64,000 nt of DNA, from positions 620,001-684,000 of the forward strand of contig CAVQYZ010000001.1 of the NCBI GenBank assembly GCA_963718405.1, given 5' to 3'. The position numbers were made by a program, and so were the translations under genes. The notes beneath the pieces were generated by a model, which was given only the letters and a program-made list of their open reading frames with translations, was not told the DNA's origin and did not search any database. The DNA comes from Bog-756 sp963718405. Lineage in GTDB: Bacteria > Actinomycetota > Acidimicrobiia > Acidimicrobiales > RAAP-2. Below, one piece after another: positions 1-10,668 of this stretch (its first letter is position 1; every line of letters begins with the position of its first letter).

Positions 1-98
1 TCGTCCTGGTGGACCCCGCCACCGGCACCGTCGCCGGCGAGACCGTCGGCTTCGGGTGGTCCGACGTGATCTCCATGGTCCGCTCCTCCGGATTCTGA
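1..98 (+). CDS. C-terminal end of an unidentified protein (5' truncated by window)
   Basis: An open frame enters from the left edge (first full codon at 3) and stops at TGA 96-98. The last 31 residues include VLVDPATGTVAGETV and end SSGF. The wording VDPATGTVAGE is common in secreted or peptide-binding proteins, but no family can be assigned from this tail. Confidence 0.5.
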   Translation, partial: VLVDPATGTVAGETVGFGWSDVISMVRSSGF

Positions 99-232
99 GC
101 GCCCCTCCGCCTCCATCCCATCCGGGTAGGACCCCTTGGTCGCCGTAGTTGTTTTTGCGAATCGAGCCTTTTATCGGTTCTAGCCGGTTCGTTGATTCAA
201 CAAGTATCGGCTCCGGGCGGTAAATTCGCCGG

Positions 233-676
233 ATGAGCAAATCGAGTGCCCGAGTCCGTAGCTACTTCGAGGCCCGGCTGGAACGCCTCCGGCTCGTTGG
301 TGAGGAGCCAACTCCGCCGAGCGGGTGGATCAGGGCCGTCAGGAACAGTCTTGGAATGTCGGGCACCGAGTTGGCCACTCGGATGGGGGTCGGGCAGTCG
401 ACGGTGTCCGGACTGGAGCGCAGCGAGGTCCAGGGCACGATCAGGCTCGACACGCTCCGGCGGGCCGCCGATGCGCTCGGCTGCGACCTGGTGTACTACC
501 TGTCGCCCCGCAAGACGCTGGAAGCGACCGTACGTGATCAGGCCCGGCGCAAGGCCCTGGGGGAGCTGGCGGAGTCGGGGCTGATCGGGAACGACGAGGA
601 TCCCGGGGAGGACCACGGAGCCCTGCTCGAGCGAGTGACCGCGGCCCACATGGACCGCCCGGGACTCTGGTCCTGA
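233..676 (+). CDS. Mobile mystery protein A, XRE-type HTH regulator
   Basis: This 147-residue protein matches the mobile mystery protein A family. It has an N-terminal helix, the block GWIRAVRNSLGMS, a helix-turn-helix core (about residues 38-75, with ELATRMGVGQSTVSGLE), then ALGCDLVYYLSP and a C-terminal helix with QARRKA. The family is a DNA-binding protein that normally precedes mobile mystery protein B, a Fic-domain partner, in a toxin-antitoxin-like pair found on mobile DNA. No Fic gene follows; the next gene is an unrelated DUF5666-like ORF, so this copy is an orphan. ATG at 233 is the only early in-frame start that leaves the family N-terminus intact. The 134 bp upstream are AT-richer than the surroundings and presumably hold its promoter. 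Confidence 0.85.
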   Translation: MSKSSARVRSYFEARLERLRLVGEEPTPPSGWIRAVRNSLGMSGTELATRMGVGQSTVSGLERSEVQGTIRLDTLRRAADALGCDLVYYLSPRKTLEATVRDQARRKALGELAESGLIGNDEDPGEDHGALLERVTAAHMDRPGLWS

Positions 677-813
677 CCGAGCTTTGGGAACGCACCGTTC
701 GATTCCCATCATCCATGGGTCTGAGCCACAGGTAGAGCACAGGCCCCGGGCTCATGCTGCTTCTTGTCAGCAAGTCTCGAATGGAGACATCGACGAGCAG
801 CAAGGAGCAGGAG

Positions 814-1347
814 ATGAGCGAGTGTGAAGCAGTAGATCGGATGGTCGGCAACGTCGCCGATCCCTTCCCGGCCATCAGCCGACGGCGCCGGGGCGGAGTA
901 CAGGTCTCCAGTGCCGCATCCATGGCGTTGGGTCTCGTGGTGACCGGGGAGTCGGTCGGAGCGGCCCCAAGACAGCTGGCTCGCACCGCGTCTTCCCGGG
1001 CCGATAACCGGGTTCGCCGAAGCGGGCCGACACCGCCCGGTCGAGGGCTTCGCCGCCCCACGGCCGCCGGCACCGTCAAATCGGTGGGCGACAGCTCCTT
1101 TGCGGTGACGACGCGGGACGGCACCACGGTGACGGTCCTCGTCGATACCACCACCGACTACTTCGGAGCTGGGGTCCCGTCTCCCACCATGGCCAACGTC
1201 AAGGTGGGCGAGCACATCGCGGTGTTCGGGATCGACCGGTCCGAGTTGGTGACCGCCGACCGAGTGGCCATCGGCAGGCCCCCCTTCACCGACCGGGGCG
1301 GAACCGGTCGACCCCATCCGACCAGGTCAGGATCCACCCCCTCCTGA
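814..1347 (+). CDS. DUF5666-like small protein
   Basis: I place the start at ATG 814 because AAGGAG sits 6 nt upstream; this gives 177 residues, and in-frame ATGs at 754 and 784 lack such a site. The N-terminus is basic and Ser/Ala-rich with a short hydrophobic stretch (AASMALGLVVTGESVGAA) that could be a weak signal peptide. Residues about 95-155 (GTVKSVGDSSFAVTT, then TVLVDTTTDYF, then VKVGEHIAVFG) have the OB-like pattern of DUF5666, a domain of unknown role in secreted or lipid-anchored bacterial proteins. The C-terminus is Pro/Arg-rich and disordered. A strong hairpin follows the stop codon. Function unknown. Confidence 0.7.
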   Translation: MSECEAVDRMVGNVADPFPAISRRRRGGVQVSSAASMALGLVVTGESVGAAPRQLARTASSRADNRVRRSGPTPPGRGLRRPTAAGTVKSVGDSSFAVTTRDGTTVTVLVDTTTDYFGAGVPSPTMANVKVGEHIAVFGIDRSELVTADRVAIGRPPFTDRGGTGRPHPTRSGSTPS

Positions 1348-1354
1348 TCGTCAA

Positions 1355-1394
1355 CCCGTCCCGGCGCCTACTTCTCCCAGGGCGCCGGGACGGG
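1355..1394 (+). terminator. Strong hairpin terminator after the DUF5666-like gene
   Basis: A perfect 14-bp inverted repeat (CCCGTCCCGGCGCC at 1355-1368 and its complement at 1381-1394) with a 12-nt loop begins 8 bp after the stop at 1347. There is no T-tract, as is common for actinobacterial terminators. Confidence 0.75.
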
Positions 1395-1424
1395 GTCGGT
1401 TGTGCCCGGTCACGCCGGGAGTCC

Positions 1425-1730
1425 ATGGTGTGGACCATGATGCACGTCTGCGCCCTGGCCATGGAGTTCCACATCCCCGAGAGCGGCTCTCTCAAAGCCA
1501 AGCGGGCGGTCGTGAAACACGTGGTGGAGACGTCCAAATCGAGATTCGGTGTCGCCGCTGCCGAGGTGAGCCATCAGGACCGGTGGCAGCACTCCGAAGT
1601 GGCCTTTGCCGCGGTGGGGGGATCACCCGGGCACGTGCAGGACGTCCTCGATTCGGTCGAGCGTTTCGTTTGGTCTCAGCCGAACCTGACCGTGGTGGCT
1701 GGCCAGCGGACCTGGTTGGAGAACGAGTAA
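1425..1730 (+). CDS. DUF503 family protein (YlxP-like)
   Basis: This protein of about 101 residues has the DUF503 layout: MHVCALAMEFHIPESGSLK, then KAKRAVVKHVV, then a C-terminal WSQPNLTVV segment. DUF503 proteins are ferredoxin-like small proteins, often encoded near translation genes (YlxP of Bacillus); their role is unclear. Three starts are possible (1425, 1437, 1440). 1425 has GGGAG 4 nt upstream, whereas MHVCALAME at 1440 fits the usual family N-terminus. It faces the phospholipase gene tail to tail across 80 bp that contain a weak imperfect hairpin (about 1734-1774). Confidence 0.8.
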   Translation: MVWTMMHVCALAMEFHIPESGSLKAKRAVVKHVVETSKSRFGVAAAEVSHQDRWQHSEVAFAAVGGSPGHVQDVLDSVERFVWSQPNLTVVAGQRTWLENE

Positions 1731-1810
1731 CGGCTGGCCGACGTCCTCACCGCGGTGGACTCCGTCGGAGCCAGGGGATCTGACTCGTTCCCACCACCTT
1801 GGCGGTGGCC

Positions 1811-3380
1811 TCACACCCGGTTCACCCTGCCAGATTCCTGGGTCGGCATGACCTGAACAGCGGGAAGCGGATACGGCGGCTGATCGTCTGCGACCTCGTA
1901 GACATCCTCACTGGTGCACCCGATCTCCATCACTTGACGCATGGTGTCCTGGGAGGTCGAGGGCAGGGGCGGCGAGGTTGGATCTGCGTGTCCGAGGCGC
2001 AAGGTGCTGGTGAGGTTCCCCACCGTCTTCCGACGCCAAGCCGAGATGTTCGAGTCCCGTATGCCGAAGCGCTCTTCCAGAAATCGGACCTGGGACGTGT
2101 GATCGAAGACCTCGGACGACACGTATCCACCCCGGCTGAAGGGCGACACCACCAGCATCGGCACGCGGAACCCGAGTCCCAGCGGACCGGCAACTCCGTT
2201 GGCATCGGTCGGGAGGGGGTCAACAGTGACGTACTCCCCCGGGGTGCCCACCGGCGCCACGGGTGGGGGCACGTGGTCGAAGAATCCGTCATTCTCGTCG
2301 TACATGATGAACAGCACGGTCTTCGACCATACGTCGGCGTTGGAGATCAGTGTCTGGAGGACCTGATCGATGAACCAAGCGCCAAGGCTTGGGGGAGACG
2401 GTGGATGTTCGTCATATCCGAGCGGAGGGATGATCCAGGACACGCTGGGTAGTGTCCCCGACCGCACGTCCTGGGCGAAGTCGTTGGGAAACGTAGGGAC
2501 GAAGGCTTTCTGGTACAGAGCGGAGGACGGACTGGAGTACTGCGAAAAGTACGGGAGGATGGCGTCTGAAACGAGCATCACCTCCGGATTGTCAACGCGG
2601 TATGCGAGACCGGGCGGCGTGTACGTCTTCCACGAAACGCCGGCATCCTCCAAGAGCTCAGGAACGGTGGTCCAGTTGACGCTGAACCGAGCCTCTGCCA
2701 ACGGGTTGGTGATGAGGACCGGACCTCCGTGGTTCCCTTCCGGATCGATGGTGCCGGACATGGCCATCAAACGGTTTGGATGGGTGGGCCCCATGATCGA
2801 GCAGTGGTAGGCGTCACAGAGCGTGAATTCATCTGCCAACGCATAGTGGAACGGAAGGTCGGACCGGTTGTGGTAGCCCATGGTCAGAAGTCCGTAGCCG
2901 GGACCTTCGAACTGGGTGGACGTGTGGGTGCGGACGAAGGCATCCATCGTCCCCTCGGCGCGACTGAGGTGCTGGGGTAGCCAACTGTGGGTGAGATCGT
3001 GCGTGCATTCACCGAGCCCGGTGCGCGGTATCCAGATGAAAGGGCAATTGCCGACCGATCGGTGATCGGCTGGTGTTGTCGGCGTACGGCTGGGAGAAGG
3101 AGCCGAGGCTTCCCTTCGGATGATCGTCAAATCCCCGGACTCCCTTGTAGGAGCCGAAGTAGTGATCGAACGAACGGTTCTCCTGCATGAGGAAGACGAC
3201 GTGCTCAACTGCTCCGAGGTCGGATCCCGCCGGAAGCGTGGTCGCCGCCTTGCTCACCGTGGCGGGTGACGATCCACATCCGGCGACAATGGCACCGGCG
3301 CCGGCTGCCAGCGCCCCGCTGAGGAAGAGTCGACGGTTGAATGCAGGGCCGCCTGCCCGGTCGGTCGAAGGGTGTTCCAT
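1811..3380 (-). CDS. Tat-exported phospholipase C / acid phosphatase family protein, frameshifted
   Basis: The start at 3380 (GGGAG upstream) gives a twin-arginine signal NRRLFLSGALAAGAGA followed by a lipobox-like VAGC, so the product is probably a Tat-exported lipoprotein. Then come VVFLMQENRSFDHYFGS, the metal-binding N-terminal signature of the phosphoesterase family PF04185, and DTAH. The frame then breaks near 3015-3030: the upstream frame stops at once, while the +1 frame continues with GECTHDLTHSW and runs with full family similarity (MYDENDGFFDHVPPP, then PMLVVSPFSRGG) to the stop at 1811. Removing one base would restore about 520 residues, the normal family length. Homologues release phosphate from phospholipids or phosphate esters outside the cell. 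The PHO-box-like element upstream supports induction by phosphate starvation. Confidence 0.8.
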
Positions 3381-3413
3381 CGCATCTGCTCCCTGCTCTG
3401 TCGCCCGTTTGAG

Positions 3414-3431
3414 GGTTAACGGAAGGTGAAC
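3414..3431 (-). promoter_or_regulatory. PHO-box-like direct repeat upstream of the phospholipase gene
   Basis: On the minus strand this reads GTTCACC-TTCC-GTTAACC, two 7-nt units at an 11-nt period, 34-51 bp before the start codon at 3380. Streptomyces PhoP operators are 11-nt direct repeat units whose conserved part is GTTCACC. A third GTTCAC lies 20 nt further upstream. Its use here is inferred. Confidence 0.5.
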
Positions 3432-3463
3432 GTAGTGCAACAAGAGTGAACAAAGTGCAACAA
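3426..3463. repeat. Tandem 18-bp direct repeat in a divergent promoter
   Basis: GTGAACGTAGTGCAACAA (3426-3443) and GTGAACAAAGTGCAACAA (3446-3463) differ at two positions and lie at a 20-bp period between the divergent phospholipase and TIGR03084 genes. The spacing, about two helical turns, is typical of a dimeric or tandem regulator site. It overlaps the PHO-box-like element. Confidence 0.6.
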
Positions 3464-3476
3464 CTAGCCTTGAGCT

Positions 3477-4319
3477 GTGACCGACCTGGCTCAGCTCCTG
3501 GCCGACCTCGATGCCGAGTTCGCCGACATCCGGGCCCTGGTCGGTTCGCTGGGTCCCCACGACAGCGCCTGGGACCGGGCCACGCCGGCGGAAGGGTGGG
3601 CGGTGCGCGATCACGTCAGCCACCTGGCCTTTTTCGACGATGCGGGACGCCGGGCCATGGCCGAACCGGCGGCATTCACCGAAGAGGCGCGCCAGGCTCT
3701 GGAGCGTCCAGGCGATCCGATGGAGGAGCATCTGGCCAAGGGCCGGTCGATGGACGGTGACGAGCTGCTGGCCTGGTGGGATGGGGCCCACACCGGGATG
3801 GTCCAAGCGTTCGCCCATGCCGATCCGAAGGGGCGTGTTCCCTGGTACGGACCGCCCATGGGCGTTCCGTCCTTCATCTCCGCCCGCCTGATGGAGACCT
3901 GGGCCCACGGCCACGACATCGCCGACGCCCTGGCATCGCCCAGGGAGCCCACCGACCGACTCCACCACGTGGCCCATCTGGGAGTGCGGGCCCGACCCTT
4001 CTCCTACCTGGTCCGCGGTCGAGAGGTACCGGAAGGTCGTATCGATGTCGACCTGGTGGCCCCGTCCGGCGAGCACTGGCAGTGGGTGGTCGGGGACGAC
4101 GCGGACGACGGGGGCGGCGGGGGCGGCGGGCTTGGGTCACCGCTATCCACCGTGACCGGGCCGGCCCTCGACTTCTGCCTGGTGGTCACCCAACGGGGGC
4201 ACGTGGATGACACCACCCTGACGATCACCGGCGAACCGGCCATCGAGTGGATGTCGCTGGCCCAGGCGTTCGCCGGTCCACCGGGGCCCGGGCGTCCGCC
4301 CCGCCACGAAGCGGACTGA
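3477..4319 (+). CDS. TIGR03084 family metal-binding protein
   Basis: The GTG at 3477 starts a 280-residue protein of the DinB/maleylpyruvate-isomerase superfamily: the N-terminal helical bundle has WDRATPAEGWAVRDHVSHL (first metal His) and later RLMETWAHGHDIADAL (His pair), as in TIGR03084 proteins. Members of the superfamily bind a metal and several use mycothiol; the specific substrate is unknown. A Gly/Asp-rich linker (about residues 205-220, DDADDGGGGGGG) separates the bundle from a C-terminal domain with LDFCLVVTQRGHVDDT. It is transcribed away from the phospholipase gene and ends 23 bp from the convergent threonine aldolase gene. Confidence 0.8.
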   Translation: MTDLAQLLADLDAEFADIRALVGSLGPHDSAWDRATPAEGWAVRDHVSHLAFFDDAGRRAMAEPAAFTEEARQALERPGDPMEEHLAKGRSMDGDELLAWWDGAHTGMVQAFAHADPKGRVPWYGPPMGVPSFISARLMETWAHGHDIADALASPREPTDRLHHVAHLGVRARPFSYLVRGREVPEGRIDVDLVAPSGEHWQWVVGDDADDGGGGGGGLGSPLSTVTGPALDFCLVVTQRGHVDDTTLTITGEPAIEWMSLAQAFAGPPGPGRPPRHEAD

Positions 4320-4342
4320 TCAAGAGGCGACTGCCGAGCCCG

Positions 4343-5386
4343 TTAGACCGGGGGCCGGGACCCCATGGCCTCGGCCACCGCCCGGACCAGACCGTCCACG
4401 TCTTCAGGCGTGGTGTCGAAGGAGGCCATCCACCGAACCACCCCCGTGGTCTCGTCCCACACGTAGAAGGGGTACTGGCGCTGGACTGCTGCGGTGACGT
4501 CGGGGGGCAGGGCCACGAACACGCCGTTGGCCTGTACCGGATAGGCCAGTTTCACCCCGTCGATCTGCGTCACCGCTTCGGCCAGGAGGGTGGCCATGCG
4601 ATTGGAGTGGAGAGCGTTGGCCCGCCAGAGGTCGTTGGACAGCAGAGCCACGAACTGAGCGGCGATGAAGCGCATCTTGGAGGCCAGCTGCATCGACTGC
4701 TTGCGGATGAAGCGCAGCGATTCCGATGATCGGAACGAGACCACCGCTTCGGCGCCCATGGCCCCGTTCTTGGTTCCTCCGTAGGAGAGCACGTCGACCC
4801 CGCAGCGGGATCCGAACTCGCCGAGCCCTACGCCCAGCGAGGCCGCGGCGTTGGACAGCCGGGCCCCGTCGAGGTGGAGCCACATCCCGCGGGCGTGGGC
4901 CCACTCGGCCAGAGCGGCCACCTCGTCCGCCTGGTAGCACGTCCCCACCTCGGTGGACTGGGTGATCGACACCACCCGGGGCTGGACATGGTGCTCGTCG
5001 CCGGTCCCTTGGGCCGCGGCCTGGACGAGCTCGGGTGTGAGCTTCCCGTCGGGGGTGGCCACTGGGACCAGCTTGCTGCCCAGGAAGCGCTCGGGCGCCC
5101 CGCACTCGTCCACGTTGATGTGGGCGCTGTCGGCGCAGATCACCGCCTCGAACGGCCGGAGGAGCGACTGCAGTCCCACCACGTTGGCCCCGGTGCCGTT
5201 GAAGGCCAGAAATACCTCGGCGTTGCCGCCGAAGTGCTCCTTGAACAGCGACAAGGCCCGATCGGTCACCGGATCGGCGCCGTACGCCTCCACGTGGTCA
5301 CCGTTGGCGGCCACCACTGCGGCCAGGACGTCGGGATGGACGCCGGACCAGTTGTCGCTGGCGAAGGTGCGATTGGCTGCGGTCAT
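4343..5386 (-). CDS. Low-specificity L-threonine aldolase, PLP-dependent
   Basis: Starting at ATG 5386 with GGAGGGGG just upstream gives 347 residues. The N-terminus RTFASDNWSGVHPDVL and the body (HINVDECGAPE, then WLHLDGARLSNAAASLG) match the beta-eliminating lyase/threonine aldolase family. LSYGGTKNGAMGAEAVV carries the Lys that binds PLP. The enzyme cleaves L-threonine and L-allo-threonine to glycine and acetaldehyde in the cytoplasm. Only 13 bp separate it from the upstream ettA stop, so the two genes are probably co-transcribed. Confidence 0.88.
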   Translation of the reverse strand: MTAANRTFASDNWSGVHPDVLAAVVAANGDHVEAYGADPVTDRALSLFKEHFGGNAEVFLAFNGTGANVVGLQSLLRPFEAVICADSAHINVDECGAPERFLGSKLVPVATPDGKLTPELVQAAAQGTGDEHHVQPRVVSITQSTEVGTCYQADEVAALAEWAHARGMWLHLDGARLSNAAASLGVGLGEFGSRCGVDVLSYGGTKNGAMGAEAVVSFRSSESLRFIRKQSMQLASKMRFIAAQFVALLSNDLWRANALHSNRMATLLAEAVTQIDGVKLAYPVQANGVFVALPPDVTAAVQRQYPFYVWDETTGVVRWMASFDTTPEDVDGLVRAVAEAMGSRPPV

Positions 5387-5399
5387 CGGACCCCCTCCA

Positions 5400-7166
<1,767 letters not shown>

Positions 7167-7325
7167 AGACCACCAGTGTGGCGCAGGCTGGGCGGGGTCC
7201 GGGACGCGGAGGGGTGTGGTCGGCGGGGGGCAGTAGCGTTGGCGGGGTGACTTCTGGGGCGGACTCGTACCTCGACCAGCTCCACCGGAGCCCTGCCGTG
7301 GCCCTGCCCGCGGGACCTTGGACCG

Positions 7326-8462
7326 GTGACGACCGGAGCCGAACCGGCGGCCGAGGCGGTGACGGAGCCGGTGGCGGGGCCGTCGGCGGGAAGCGGGGAG
7401 GGGGGAGCCGGGCCGGGGTCGGGGCCGGGGGCGGGAATCGGGTCGGTGGCAGCTGACGAGCCCCAGCGCCTGTCGCGGCGAGCCACCGTGGTCCAGATGA
7501 TCGAGCGCCTGATCGTGGCCATCCGCAACGGGGACGATGCCATGGTCGAGAACGCCGTGCTGTCCCTCAGCCAGCGCAGCCGGTGGCTGGCGCCCCTGGC
7601 CCTGGTGGTGGGGGCGTTCGCCATGCTCTTCCAGGGGTTGAAGCTGCTGGTCACCAACTGGCGCCTCACCCTGGTGCAGGTGCTGCCGGCCATGTGGATC
7701 TGGGCGGCCATGCTCGACCTGAAGGTTCACGTGTTCCACGGGAAGGAGTTGCACATCGTCAAGGGTCCGGTGCTGATCCCGATACTGCTCGGCATTGTCG
7801 CCGTCACCATCGCCAGCTTCTACCTCAACGCCGTCTTTGCCTTCGCCATCTCCAAGCCCGGTACTCCCGACATCCGGCTTGGCTTCTCCCTGGCCCGTGA
7901 GCATCTCCGCGCCATTCTCTACTGGGGATGTGTGACAGGACTGGGCCTCGGGTTCGCAGCCTGCATCTCCCAGCGACTGGGGAAGGGTTGGTTCGTGATC
8001 TCGCTCAGCATCGTGGTCGGAGTCCTGATGCTGGCCTATGTGGCCGTCCCGGCCCGGCTGGTGGGGGTCAAATCGAACCGGTCGCCGAAGGACAAGCTCA
8101 CGGCCGCCGCGGTGGGTGGGGCCATCGGGGCCATGGTGTGCTCGCCTCCGTACGCACTGGGCCGGCTGGCCATCATCATGCTCGGATCGCATACCTTCCG
8201 GGTGCTGGCCGTCTTCTTGTTGGTGGTCGCCATCATCCTGCAGACCGGGGCCACCTCGGCCACCAAGGCCATCAAGTTCAGCGCCAAGTTGGTGACCGGG
8301 CAGGGACCGGATGCCGGGGATCCCGTGGACACGGCCGATCCTGCGGGTCCAGCGGATTCTGTGAGTACGGCCCAGTTGGCAGCGGTGGAGGCGACGAGGG
8401 CCCAGGGGATCGAGCGGCTGTCTGGAGCCCACGATGTAGGTCCGGTCGGTGAGAACGGGTGA
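7326..8462 (+). CDS. Polytopic membrane protein of unknown function
   Basis: From GTG 7326 the protein has 378 residues. The first 45 are Gly/Pro/Ala/Glu-rich and disordered, followed by an amphipathic segment with MIERLIVAIRNGDDAMVENAV. Six or seven hydrophobic helices follow, for example WLAPLALVVGAFAMLFQ, LIPILLGIVAVTIASF, WFVISLSIVVGVLMLAYV and FRVLAVFLLVVAIIL, and a polar tail of about 50 residues closes it. I do not recognise a family. It diverges from ettA across 159 bp, and the next gene begins 106 bp downstream. Confidence 0.6.
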   Translation: MTTGAEPAAEAVTEPVAGPSAGSGEGGAGPGSGPGAGIGSVAADEPQRLSRRATVVQMIERLIVAIRNGDDAMVENAVLSLSQRSRWLAPLALVVGAFAMLFQGLKLLVTNWRLTLVQVLPAMWIWAAMLDLKVHVFHGKELHIVKGPVLIPILLGIVAVTIASFYLNAVFAFAISKPGTPDIRLGFSLAREHLRAILYWGCVTGLGLGFAACISQRLGKGWFVISLSIVVGVLMLAYVAVPARLVGVKSNRSPKDKLTAAAVGGAIGAMVCSPPYALGRLAIIMLGSHTFRVLAVFLLVVAIILQTGATSATKAIKFSAKLVTGQGPDAGDPVDTADPAGPADSVSTAQLAAVEATRAQGIERLSGAHDVGPVGENG

Positions 8463-8568
8463 GGGGTGGTTGGTGGAGCAGAGCATCGGCTGGGTACGGA
8501 TAGACGGGTACAACTGAAGCGGGTCGGATGCGAGCGTCCCGACCCTACGAGCGAGGAAGTGAGCCTCT

Positions 8569-10668
8569 GTGAGCTCAGGAGTCGAATCAACCGATGAAGC
8601 CGATGTTGGCGATCTGAGCGGCGTGGCAGCGCCTCGAGGCATGCAGCCCGACGACATTGGCGAACTGAGACAGGCAGGTGACCCACAGGTCTCACCTGAT
8701 GGTTCGACGGTTGCCTTCGTGGTCGCCGGTGTCGACGCCGACGAGAACAAGTCGCGGAGCAATATCTGGCTGGTGGATGCCGACGGCTCCGGGCGAGCCC
8801 GCCCTTTCACCTCAGGACCCGCTGATTCCACGCCCCGCTGGTCGCCTGATGGCCGCTACTTGGCCTTCTCGTCCAACCCCCAGGACGGGCTACCCCAGAT
8901 CTGCGTGCTTCCGGTCGATCGTGGCGGAGAACGGGTGGTGGTCACCACTTGGCCGTCCCCGGCCTCGGAGATCGAGTGGTCGCCTGACGGAGCGCAGATC
9001 GCCTTCGTCGCCCGGGACCCTGATCAGGACACCTATGGCAAACCCGGAGAGACCCGCAAGGCCAGGGACATCCCGCCGCGCCGGGTCACACGGTTCTTCT
9101 CGCGACTCGATTCGGAGGGGTGGATATTCGACCGGCCGAGTCGGGTCCTGGTGGTGGCATCCGATGGGACCACATCGCCACGGGCGCTCACCCCGGGCCC
9201 GTACCAGGCCGACGGGATCACCTGGTCTCCCGACAGCACGAAGATTGCCTTCTCCTCGGCCCGACACGACAGCTGGGACCTCGATTGGATCATCGACCTC
9301 TTCACGGTGCCGGCCGACGGCTCTGAACTCCCGGTACGTGTCAGCGACCACGGGGCGCAGTACGCCCTTCCTTCGTGGTCACCGGACGGAAGGCACCTGG
9401 CCTTCCTGCGCATGGCCACCCCGTTGGACGAACCCAGGCACTACCGCGTGGGGGTCGTCGAGCTCGACAGCGGTGTGACGACGGAGTTGACATCGGGCCT
9501 CGACCGGAACTGCGCACCCTATGGCGCCGCCAGGGCCCCGGCATGGGCGGGCGACCACGTCCTCTTCAGCGTCGAGACCGAAGGAAATTCCCACGTGTAC
9601 TCGGTGGGTGTCGATGGCCACGACGAGCCGAAACCGTTGATTGAAGGGCAACGTTGGGTGCAGGGATGGGATTGGGCGTCGGGAACGCTGGCTATGTCCG
9701 TGACCACCCCCACGACCTTTCCGGAGATCGTCACCCTGGGCGTGGAACTCCCGGGGGGATCGGGCGCATCGCGGGGATCGCGGGGATCGGGAGGATCGTC
9801 GGCCGACGAGCGGAAACACACCGATCTGAGCGCTGCCTTCGTCTCCCACGTGAAGCTGGTGGATCCCGTTCCGTACGGGGCCAGATCCGCGGACGGGACC
9901 GAAGTGCCCTGTTGGGCCATGCCACCGGTCGACGCTGAGCCGGGGCGTCGCTATCCGACGTTGCTGAACGTGCACGGTGGTCCATTCACCTCGTACGGCA
10001 ACAGGTTCTTCGACGAGTTCCAGGTGGAGGTGGGGGCAGGATTCGGCGTGATCTACTGCAATCCCCGTGGAGGCTCCGGCTACTCCGAAGCGTGGGGGCG
10101 GTCCGTGCGGTGGCCAGGGGCGGAGCCTGACCCCGGCTCCGGGTGGGGTGGTGTCGATTTCGAAGACATCATGGCCTGCGTCGATGAGGCCGCGGAGAGG
10201 TTCCCGTGGGTCGACCCCGACCGGGTCGGAATACTGGGCGGTTCCTACGGCGGGTTCATGGCCTCGTGGGCCATCGGTCACACCGACCGGTTCAAAGCCG
10301 CCATCTCCGAGCGAGCGTGCAACAACCTGCTGACCCTGGAGATCAACTCGGACATCGCCACGCTGTTCCGGGGTTACGTCGGTCACACCCATCTCGAGGA
10401 CCCCCAGGCCTACCTGGATTGCTCGCCCATCACCTTCGTGAACGACATGAAGACGCCGGTGCTCATCCTCCATTCGGAAGAGGACTACCGCTGCCCGATC
10501 AATCAGGCCGAGGAACTCTTCGTGGCCCTTCGGCTGTTGGGCCGGGAGCCGGAGATGGTCCGTTTCCCCGGGGAGAGCCACGAACTGTCCCGGGCGGGGG
10601 CGCCGAGCCATCGTGTTCAGCGATTCGAGATCATCCTGGAGTGGTTCAAGAGGCAACTGGGCACCTGA
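8569..10668 (+). CDS. S9 family prolyl oligopeptidase-type serine peptidase
   Basis: 699 residues from GTG 8569 (an in-frame ATG at 8641 is an alternative). The N-terminal half is a TolB/DPP-IV-like propeller with repeated SPDG blades (VSPDGSTVAFV, WSPDGRYLAFSS, WSPDGAQIAFVA, WSPDGRHLAFLR). The C-terminal third is the alpha/beta hydrolase domain: GILGGSYGGFMASWA carries the nucleophile Ser at about residue 559, LILHSEEDYRCP the likely Asp and GESHELSRAG the His. Such cytosolic enzymes trim short peptides after Pro, Ala or similar residues. An unusual Gly/Ser/Arg linker (GASRGSRGSGGSS, encoded by a small tandem repeat near 9770) joins the domains. Confidence 0.88.
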   Translation: MSSGVESTDEADVGDLSGVAAPRGMQPDDIGELRQAGDPQVSPDGSTVAFVVAGVDADENKSRSNIWLVDADGSGRARPFTSGPADSTPRWSPDGRYLAFSSNPQDGLPQICVLPVDRGGERVVVTTWPSPASEIEWSPDGAQIAFVARDPDQDTYGKPGETRKARDIPPRRVTRFFSRLDSEGWIFDRPSRVLVVASDGTTSPRALTPGPYQADGITWSPDSTKIAFSSARHDSWDLDWIIDLFTVPADGSELPVRVSDHGAQYALPSWSPDGRHLAFLRMATPLDEPRHYRVGVVELDSGVTTELTSGLDRNCAPYGAARAPAWAGDHVLFSVETEGNSHVYSVGVDGHDEPKPLIEGQRWVQGWDWASGTLAMSVTTPTTFPEIVTLGVELPGGSGASRGSRGSGGSSADERKHTDLSAAFVSHVKLVDPVPYGARSADGTEVPCWAMPPVDAEPGRRYPTLLNVHGGPFTSYGNRFFDEFQVEVGAGFGVIYCNPRGGSGYSEAWGRSVRWPGAEPDPGSGWGGVDFEDIMACVDEAAERFPWVDPDRVGILGGSYGGFMASWAIGHTDRFKAAISERACNNLLTLEINSDIATLFRGYVGHTHLEDPQAYLDCSPITFVNDMKTPVLILHSEEDYRCPINQAEELFVALRLLGREPEMVRFPGESHELSRAGAPSHRVQRFEIILEWFKRQLGT

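Noticed and set aside
690..712. tRNA-like T-arm text GTTCGATTCCC (also near 60350)
   Set aside because: No flanking acceptor, D or anticodon arms can be folded at either place.
441..1154. Long minus-strand open frame across the mobile mystery A and DUF5666-like genes
   Set aside because: Arg/Pro/Ser-rich translation typical of antisense high-GC frames; the plus-strand genes have family signatures and ribosome binding sites.
9379..10656. 425-codon minus-strand frame inside the S9 peptidase gene
   Set aside because: Antisense shadow; the plus strand has the full propeller and hydrolase motifs.
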